19,536 nucleotides of DNA from NCBI GenBank assembly GCA_003022985.1, contig PXTV01000245.1, positions 1-19,536 of the forward strand. The letters run 5' to 3'. The notes under the pieces were generated by a model, which searched no databases, was not told the DNA's origin, and saw only the letters and a list, made by a program, of their open reading frames with translations. The position numbers and the translations under genes were made by a program. Each line of letters opens with the position of its first letter. Position 1 is the first letter of the stretch. This DNA is from Bacteroidetes bacterium SW_11_45_7. Lineage in GTDB: Bacteria > Bacteroidota > Bacteroidia > Chitinophagales > SW-11-45-7. This document shows, piece by piece, positions 14,105 through 19,536 of the stretch.

Positions 14105-15056
14105 CACGGAGTGCTTGTCTAAGGTCTTTGAATTTTTCTGCCATAATGGCTCCAATAACAGCCAGGACGGTGGCTATAAGAGTAGTAGCTACACATATCA
14201 ACCAGCGAACCGGTTTTGCCTTTTTGTTGGCCGGATAAGCTTTTTCGAGGATATAAAGAGAGGAAACATCCTGTTCTGCTGAAACCTCGTATTGTTCGTA
14301 CAATGTAGAAAATCTTGTGAGTTCTTCAAGGGCATTTTCATGCCTCGATTTCAATACCTCGAATTGTGTAAGTGCTGTGGGCGAGGATGCCTCGTAATTT
14401 GCATCTTCTTCTGAACCACCGGCAACTTTTTCTATATTGTATTTCGCCTTGAGCTCCGATAAACTATCTGTAAGCTTATTAACTTCTTTTTGTTTCTCTC
14501 TGTATTTCTTTTCAAATGAAGAAACAATTCCGCTTTTCATATTTTGAACAGTCTCTAAGTTTCGTTGATCTATCACCCTGACAATAGTGTTAACCATTTG
14601 GGCAGCACGCTCGGGATCTGTATCTAAAATCTCGATTGAAATAGCACCGAGTTTTGTTTTCTTGGCGGTAAAGTTGCTATTGAACTGCCTTTTGGCGTAG
14701 AATTTCCATTGCTCATTAGTGGTATCGATATTGTAGACGTCATAGAGCTCAAAACGATTGATCATAAAATCAACTAATGGCTCTGACTTGGCAATTGTAA
14801 GTACTCTTTCAATATCACGTTCATCGCCAAAATAACTGGGTAGCATATCACCCGTGGCTTCACTGAATAACATCTGGCGGTCGGTAATGGATAAATTGGT
14901 GGGAAAAAAGACGGATTTGGACTTGTAGTGTTCATCCATGACGAATGAGGTGACAACACCCCCCAAAGCTGCAACGGCAATTAATACAATAATGGGAATA
15001 CGCCATTTTAGTACAATTTTTATCAGCTCGATGAGATTAAACGGTTTGTTATTCAT
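14094..15056 (-). CDS. Wzz/chain-length determinant family protein
   Basis: 320 residues with the Wzz layout: a membrane helix near the N-terminus (IPIIVLIAVAALGGVVTSFV, about 20-39), then a periplasmic alpha/beta domain with KSKSVFFPTNLSITDRQ and LGAISIEILDTDPERAAQMVN. After a coiled coil (about 170-265), LEKAYPANKKAKPVRW leads into the second helix (about 284-304). No kinase domain follows, so it is a stand-alone regulator of glycan chain length or an export co-factor. It has its own -7 element 21 nt upstream and a terminator separates it from wzx. The gene overlaps the ligase gene by 11 bp, implying translational coupling. Confidence 0.85.
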   Translation of the reverse strand: MNNKPFNLIELIKIVLKWRIPIIVLIAVAALGGVVTSFVMDEHYKSKSVFFPTNLSITDRQMLFSEATGDMLPSYFGDERDIERVLTIAKSEPLVDFMINRFELYDVYNIDTTNEQWKFYAKRQFNSNFTAKKTKLGAISIEILDTDPERAAQMVNTIVRVIDQRNLETVQNMKSGIVSSFEKKYREKQKEVNKLTDSLSELKAKYNIEKVAGGSEEDANYEASSPTALTQFEVLKSRHENALEELTRFSTLYEQYEVSAEQDVSSLYILEKAYPANKKAKPVRWLICVATTLIATVLAVIGAIMAEKFKDLRQALRDAQ

Positions 15057-15076
15057 TTTTACGCGCGGATTTTTTG

Positions 15077-15084
15077 CAAAAGTA
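15077..15084 (-). promoter_or_regulatory. Bacteroidota -7 promoter element for wzz
   Basis: The minus-strand TACTTTTG exactly fits TAnnTTTG, 20 nt upstream of the start at 15056. No clear -33. It lies directly after the terminator of the preceding gene. Confidence 0.5.
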
Positions 15085-15085
15085 G

Positions 15086-15119
15086 AAAAATCATAGAGGC
15101 GCTTAATTCACCTCTATCA
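15086..15119 (-). terminator. Rho-independent terminator after the wzx-like gene
   Basis: On the minus strand, ATAGAGGTG and CGCCTCTAT form a 9-bp stem (one G-U pair; core arms 15111-15117 and 15093-15099) with a 7-nt loop, followed by GATTTTT. It lies 32 nt beyond the wzx stop codon. Confidence 0.7.
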
Positions 15120-15150
15120 GGTGGTCTGATTGCTCAATTATCGTTGTTCG

Positions 15151-15654
15151 TCAACCGCTTCTTTCTTCGCCATCTTCCTGTTTTGAGCGGATGATTGTCA
15201 ATACGCTTTGCCAATTGAGCAATTTGATACTGGTTGCCATAGCAAGTGACAAAACAATACAAACGATAAAGTTGATGAACCATTGCTCAAAGAGCCCTTT
15301 GCTTATATAAGCTATTGCTACAACTGCTGCAAAATAAGTGACTAAAAGAGCGATGAGGCGATAATTAATGGCCAGTTGGAAAATGCGGTAAGCGGCAATT
15401 ATATGCAGAAGTGTAACAATCCCTTGCGTGATAAATGTTGAAATGGTAGCTCCAAAAGCCTGGTAATATTGGATAAGAATAAGATTAAGAACAATATTAA
15501 GCATGACACCGGCAAGCGCTATAATGTTTAGGTGCTTCATCTTTTCAGCTGCTGTAAGAAGAGTGCCGAATATATATATGGAGGCGATGAAGATAAATGA
15601 GACTATGAGGAGCGCAAAGATGGCGCCCCAGTAGCTTGTCGCGGCAACGTATAA
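15151..15654 (-). pseudogene. Wzx-like flippase, C-terminal part in displaced frame
   Basis: This frame continues the flippase from TTA TAC GTT at 15654 (LYVAATSYWGAIFALLIVSF) through FGTLLTAAEKMKHLNIIALAGVMLNIVLNLILI and several more membrane helices to EDGEERSG. The only ATG in it is at 15540, in mid-helix of the family alignment, so the piece is not an independent gene. Residues that normally connect the preceding segment (SYRFVFVLAG) to LLY-ATSYWG, about 20 of them, are missing at the junction 15648-15654. Confidence 0.75.
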
Positions 15655-16469
15655 CCGGCAAGGACAAAGACGAAGCGATAGCTCGTTTCCAGGAGGTCAA
15701 CGATCTTTTCCCGCTTTTGAAGCATCCTGGCAAAGATTGGTAATAACAGGGAGGCGAATAGAAAACCGAACATATTCACCGCATCGAGCAAACGATAAGC
15801 AGCAGCGTAGATACCTGCCTCTGTTGAGCCATTCTCAGGTAAAAGGCGCTCTATCATAACGCTGTCAATGCGGTTATAAAGAGCCATCAGGATCCCCAAT
15901 AAGGCAAATGGATAAGAGCGCCTCAGCAGTGTCTTAAGAAATTCCTTATCGATGGATAAGTCAATTTCATCCATTTTTCTTACAACGAGTAAGAACGAAA
16001 TAAGAGCAGTGAGCAGAAGAGCAATTGTATGAGCATAAACAAAGCGCTCAATGGTTAAGTATTCCACAGGCACTATGCCCAGTAACATTGAACCGATCAT
16101 CAGGATGAGGATAAGACGGTCAGTCACCGATAAAACAGCATCGAGCCGGAAATCATGAAGCCCGGATATATTGGAGCGTAAATACAGAACAAGGGATCGC
16201 AGGATTTGATTGACAACCATGAACTTTAGCAGGAACATTTGGTAGTTATTGAACGCCACCCTCCAGCCAATACCGAAGGTTATGATCGCATAAACCCCGG
16301 CCAGAGCTGCTTTTAGCACTAATATGTTGCTTAGGTATTTGTTGAGAAGGTGCGGTTCCCGGGCAATGCGGATGTTGTTAAAATTGTTGATCGGGTCAGT
16401 TTGCAGGGGCTGAGGCTCAGGGACAAAAACCCTGAAAAGCATTCTCAACAGCAAGGTATTCAAGATCAT
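15603..16469 (-). CDS. Wzx-like polysaccharide flippase (MATE/PST superfamily), N-terminal part, broken
   Basis: A lipid-linked oligosaccharide flippase of the polysaccharide transporter family. Good homology runs from INNFNNIRIAREPHLLNKYLSN through LYLRSNISGLHDFRLDAVLSVTDR, then YPFALLGILMALYNRIDSVMIERLLP and GIYAAAYRLLDAVNMFGFLFASLLLPIFARML, and stops after SYRFVFVLAGY; the last 15 residues are out of frame. The beginning is also abnormal. The family has about 50-60 residues, including a YGFYFSLF-like helix and a D-GI motif, before NFNN, but here only MILNTLLLRMLFRVFVPEPQPL precedes LQTDPINNFNN. It would move glycan units across the inner membrane for polymerisation by the adjacent ligase/polymerase. 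As sequenced it is non-functional. Confidence 0.78.
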   Translation of the reverse strand: MILNTLLLRMLFRVFVPEPQPLQTDPINNFNNIRIAREPHLLNKYLSNILVLKAALAGVYAIITFGIGWRVAFNNYQMFLLKFMVVNQILRSLVLYLRSNISGLHDFRLDAVLSVTDRLILILMIGSMLLGIVPVEYLTIERFVYAHTIALLLTALISFLLVVRKMDEIDLSIDKEFLKTLLRRSYPFALLGILMALYNRIDSVMIERLLPENGSTEAGIYAAAYRLLDAVNMFGFLFASLLLPIFARMLQKREKIVDLLETSYRFVFVLAGYTLPRQATGAPSLRSS

Positions 16470-16553
16470 CTGTCAATAGATTTTCTTGAACTCTCCTGTG
16501 AAATGCCTAATATTGTAGTTCTTGTGTTCAGCAAAAAAAAGAATTCCTGATCT

Positions 16554-17723
16554 ATGAAAATCGCAGTTAACACACGTTTTCTGCTTCCTGATCATTTGGA
16601 AGGAATTGGCTGGTTTACCTGCGAGACATTCCGTCAATTAACCCGTCAACATCCTGAGCACGAATTTCACTTTTTTTTCGATCGCTCCTATAGCGATACT
16701 TATCTCTTTTCGGACAACATCACACCTCATGTGCTTCAGCCACCTGCCAGACACCCCGTTTTGTGGTATTGGTGGTTCGAGTGGAGCGTAGTGCGCAAAT
16801 TGAAGCAGCTTCAACCTGACTTGTTCATCTCTCCGGATGGCTTCCTTAGTTTAAACACCCAAATCCCAACACTTCTGGTTATTCATGATCTTGCCTTTGA
16901 GCATTTTCCAAGCCATATCGGCAAATTAGCGCGGCAATATTACAGGCGCTATACCCCTCTTTTCACGCAAAAGGCAGCACGAATAGCTACCGTTTCTGAA
17001 TATTCCAAACAGGATATTGTGAGCCAGTACAGAGTAGCACCGGATAAGATCGATGTTGTTTATAATGGCTCAAACGGATACTACCGCGCCCTTTCTAAGG
17101 AGCAACAGCGCAATATCAGGCAACATTTAACAAATGGCAAAGAGTACTTCCTCTTTGCAGGAGCTCTTCAACCCCGTAAAAATGTGGCCAATCTGCTGCG
17201 GGCTTTTGATCAGTTTAAGCAAAAGACCGGCTCAACTACGCAACTGATTCTTGTGGGAAGAAAAGCATGGCACTATGATGGCATCATGGAGGCCTACAAT
17301 GAAATGAACGATAAAGCCGATGTGCAGTTTTTAGGGCACAAGAATGCTGTGGATCTTTCTGGTATTATGGGTGCAGCCAAATCTCTCGTATATGTTTCCC
17401 GGTTTGAGGGGTTTGGTATTCCGTTGTTGGAGGCCATGCAAGCTGAAGTGCCTGTCATTACCTCTAATACCAGTTCTATGCCGGAAATAGCAGGCGAGGC
17501 GGCCTGGTTAACAGACCCTTACTCGGTGGAAAGTATTGCTGATGCCATGATGAAGATTGATAATGATAAGAAACTGAGGCAGCAACTTGTTGATGCGGGA
17601 AAGAATCAACGCCAAAAGTTTTCCTGGCAGCAAACGGCCAATGAGCTCTGGGAAAGTGTTGAAAAGACTGTTTACAAAAGGGAAAAAAGCGGTCTTCATT
17701 TTGCAGGGGAAGCCAGCTCTTGA
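16554..17723 (+). CDS. Family 4 glycosyltransferase (GT-B fold)
   Basis: 389 residues with two Rossmann-like domains. The N-terminal acceptor domain starts MKIAVNTRFLLP with the glycine-rich EGIGWFT (16-22). The C-terminal donor domain has FAGALQPRKN (201-210), LILVGRKAW and the E-x7-E signature, Glu285 and Glu293, in RFEGFGIPLLEA, which binds the nucleotide sugar. It is a retaining cytoplasmic enzyme that adds a sugar, often mannose- or glucose-like, to a glycan; the sugar is not deducible. It is divergent from the flippase and 84 bp away, so it probably belongs to the same polysaccharide locus. It is intact. The start at 16554 has no strong Shine-Dalgarno, which is normal for the phylum. 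Confidence 0.86.
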   Translation: MKIAVNTRFLLPDHLEGIGWFTCETFRQLTRQHPEHEFHFFFDRSYSDTYLFSDNITPHVLQPPARHPVLWYWWFEWSVVRKLKQLQPDLFISPDGFLSLNTQIPTLLVIHDLAFEHFPSHIGKLARQYYRRYTPLFTQKAARIATVSEYSKQDIVSQYRVAPDKIDVVYNGSNGYYRALSKEQQRNIRQHLTNGKEYFLFAGALQPRKNVANLLRAFDQFKQKTGSTTQLILVGRKAWHYDGIMEAYNEMNDKADVQFLGHKNAVDLSGIMGAAKSLVYVSRFEGFGIPLLEAMQAEVPVITSNTSSMPEIAGEAAWLTDPYSVESIADAMMKIDNDKKLRQQLVDAGKNQRQKFSWQQTANELWESVEKTVYKREKSGLHFAGEASS

Positions 17724-17798
17724 ATTTTCATATATGAATCCCGCCTCAGCTTTTTCAAACAACTTCACGTCTAATCACCACCTAATAATGGTCAACCC

Positions 17799-19361
17799 AT
17801 GAAAATTGCCCTTGCTCAACTGAATTATCACATAGGCCATTTTGAGCAAAATATTCAGAAGATCAAGAAGGCCATTCGGGGGGCAAAAGACAAGGGGGCA
17901 GATCTTGTGGTTTTTGCTGAACTAGCAGTCTCCGGCTATCCGCCACGAGATTTTCTTGAGTTTGGTGACTTTGTGGAACGGTGCCGGCAGTCGATCCATG
18001 AGTTAGCTCAGGAAGCTGATGACATTGGAGTGATTGTAGGATCACCCAGCTTGAATAATAAACAGAGAGGCAAGCCCCTTTACAATTCTGCCTATTTCCT
18101 GTATGATGGGCAAGTCCAAAAGATTGTCAATAAGACCCTTCTTCCCAACTACAACATTTTTGACGAATACCGCTATTTTGAGCCCAACCGGGAATTCATT
18201 ACTGTTCAGCTTCAAGGCAAAATTATAGCCCTTACCATCTGCGAGGACCTTTGGGACGAAACCCCTGCCGGCCCCAACAGTAGTCAAGCTATGTACAGCA
18301 GGACGCCTATGGATATGTTGATTAGTGACAGTCCTGATATGATCATCAATATATCGGCTTCTCCATTTGATTATAATCACTCCGATGCCCGCTATGAAGT
18401 GCTGAAGCGCAACTCGGAGCAATACAATCTTCCTATTTTTTATGTGAACCATATCGGTGCTCAAACCGAGTTGATCTTCGATGGCGGCTCAATGGTTTTT
18501 GATGCTGAAGGTGAGCTTTCCGGCATGCTGCCCTATTTTGAAGAGGCGCTTCAGGTTTTCGATCTCGAGGAAATCACCCACTCAAGGAAAGCCCCAGGCC
18601 AGGAACCAACAAAAAGAATGCATGCCCCTCAAATACCTCTTAGTACAGTTCAAGCACTCGGGCCTGACAATGTCCGCGTTTTAATGATGCCTTCTGAGTT
18701 TTCCTCGGAGCATTTCGTGACGGATTCCGATCTGTTAGTGCAAAATCTCGGCTGTCAACAGGATACCATAGCCATTCACGATATTTATCACAGTTTTTTA
18801 AACACATTGCATCCCTTCATTCAAGACACAGCCTTTGATGTGACCGAGGAAAATATTCAATCCCGTATTAGAGGAACATTGTTAATGGCTTTCTCCAACA
18901 AGTTTGGCAACATTCTGCTTAACACATCCAATAAAAGTGAAGCAGCAGTTGGCTATGGCACCCTTTATGGCGACATGGCCGGTGGGCTCTCAATATTAGG
19001 TGATGTTTATAAAACCCAGGTATATGAGCTGGCCAGGTATATCAATCGGAATTGTGAGGTTATTCCTCAAAACATTATAGATAAACCGCCTTCTGCTGAA
19101 TTACGGCCGGATCAAAAAGATAGTGACTCCCTGCCCGCTTATCGTATATTGGATGATTTACTTTATCAATACATCGAGATGCGAAAAGGCCCTGACGATT
19201 TGAAAGAAACAGGGTTCGATGCTTCCCTGGTGGATCGTGTTTTGAAAATGGTGAACAGCAGTGAGCACAAACGTTACCAAACACCACCCATCCTTCGCGT
19301 GTCAACCAAAGCTTTCGGTATGGGAAGAAGGATGCCCATTGTGGCCAGGTATTTAACTTGA
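17799..19361 (+). CDS. nadE: Glutamine-dependent NAD+ synthetase lacking its ATP-binding loop
   Basis: The N-terminal glutaminase (nitrilase) domain (1-260) is complete with catalytic triad Glu41 (FAELAVSGYPPRD), Lys112 (NKTLLPNYNIFDEYRYF) and Cys148 (LTICEDLWDE). The synthetase domain then begins abruptly at VQALGPDNVRVLMMPSEFSSEH (from residue 284) and continues normally through TEENIQSRIRG, LLNTSNKSEAAVGYGTLYGD and the C-terminus. Missing between APQIP (280) and VQALGPDN is about 40 residues, including the LGLSGGIDSA PP-loop that binds ATP pyrophosphate. The enzyme amidates deamido-NAD with glutamine as donor; without the loop adenylation should fail. The deletion leaves the frame open. 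The length is 520 against roughly 545-560 expected. A hairpin repeat starts directly at the stop codon. Confidence 0.87.
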   Translation: MKIALAQLNYHIGHFEQNIQKIKKAIRGAKDKGADLVVFAELAVSGYPPRDFLEFGDFVERCRQSIHELAQEADDIGVIVGSPSLNNKQRGKPLYNSAYFLYDGQVQKIVNKTLLPNYNIFDEYRYFEPNREFITVQLQGKIIALTICEDLWDETPAGPNSSQAMYSRTPMDMLISDSPDMIINISASPFDYNHSDARYEVLKRNSEQYNLPIFYVNHIGAQTELIFDGGSMVFDAEGELSGMLPYFEEALQVFDLEEITHSRKAPGQEPTKRMHAPQIPLSTVQALGPDNVRVLMMPSEFSSEHFVTDSDLLVQNLGCQQDTIAIHDIYHSFLNTLHPFIQDTAFDVTEENIQSRIRGTLLMAFSNKFGNILLNTSNKSEAAVGYGTLYGDMAGGLSILGDVYKTQVYELARYINRNCEVIPQNIIDKPPSAELRPDQKDSDSLPAYRILDDLLYQYIEMRKGPDDLKETGFDASLVDRVLKMVNSSEHKRYQTPPILRVSTKAFGMGRRMPIVARYLT

Positions 19362-19536
19362 TAGAATAACACGGCTACTGGTTCCAATAATTGTGGGTAC
19401 AAAAATGCGGCTAAAGCCGCTATCATGAATTGATTGGTACCCGTTGGCTGAAGCCAACGGCAATGATTTTTGAATAACTTTCCAAAAGTTTTCCGCTTTA
19501 TGGATTCCACATGTACCGCCCTCTTTTCCGGTAACT
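19362..19536. repeat. Hairpin-rich dispersed repeat, copy 3, cut by window end
   Basis: An inverted copy of 12071-12246: the last 66 nt (19471-19536) differ from the complement of 12071-12136 at one position. It starts TAGAATAACACGG directly at the nadE stop codon and contains the GCGGCTAAAGCCGC hairpin (19407-19420), CCGTTGGCT-GA-AGCCAACGG (19441-19460) and AACTTTCCAAAAGTT (19476-19490). The other half lies outside the window. Confidence 0.85.

Noticed and set aside
14105..14155. Upstream start for the O-antigen ligase gene at 14155
   Set aside because: It would add 17 polar residues and a 62-bp overlap with wzz; the ATG at 14104 gives a normal 11-bp overlap and a sensible N-terminus.

Overview
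The window reads as a chromosomal segment of a Bacteroidota bacterium, most likely of the class Cytophagia (order Cytophagales). The grounds are several promoters with the Bacteroidota -7 motif TAnnTTTG, a DUF4834-type small membrane protein, a CarB lacking the C-terminal allosteric domain, an OppC/DppC permease with a long periplasmic insert, and small cysteine-rich lipoproteins. No rRNA, tRNA, transposase, prophage or CRISPR array was seen.

Layout. 1-272: N-terminus of an exported glycosylasparaginase (-). 449-2236: beta-lactamase-type serine hydrolase (+). 2237-2754: gap with two possible small ORFs. 2755-3711: Ppx/GppA phosphatase (+). 3734-3991: DUF4834 protein (-). 4205-6944: carB (-), split by a frameshift. 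7198-7928: two paralogous Cys-rich lipoproteins (-) flanking a duplicated gene-end fragment. 8204-9299: membrane GT2 glycosyltransferase (+), frameshifted. 9336-10577: OppC/DppC-type permease (+). 10709-11962: PP2C/SpoIIE phosphatase (+). 12251-16469: surface-polysaccharide block (-) with VOC protein, O-antigen ligase/polymerase, Wzz-like chain-length protein and a broken Wzx-like flippase. 16554-17723: GT4 glycosyltransferase (+), probably of the same pathway. 17799-19361: glutamine-dependent NAD+ synthetase (+) that lacks its ATP-binding loop.

Two themes stand out. First, four otherwise well-preserved genes (carB, GT2, wzx and nadE) each lack an internal block of roughly 15-40 codons that the family should have; three are frameshifted and nadE stays in frame. 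The flanks look uneroded, and two of the genes are normally essential or important. This is either a systematic assembly or consensus problem or recent deletion between short repeats. Second, a non-coding, hairpin-rich repeat family occurs at least three times: 7601-7634 as a terminal remnant, 11982-12246 complete, and 19362 to the window end. Each time the same terminus lies just downstream of a gene. The remnant sits exactly at the junction of a 157-bp duplication of a lipoprotein gene end.

Functionally, the polysaccharide genes (flippase, chain-length control, ligase and two glycosyltransferases) form a coherent export and assembly set. carB (carbamoyl phosphate), nadE (NAD) and ppx (polyphosphate/ppGpp) are housekeeping genes. 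The small lipoproteins are of unknown function.
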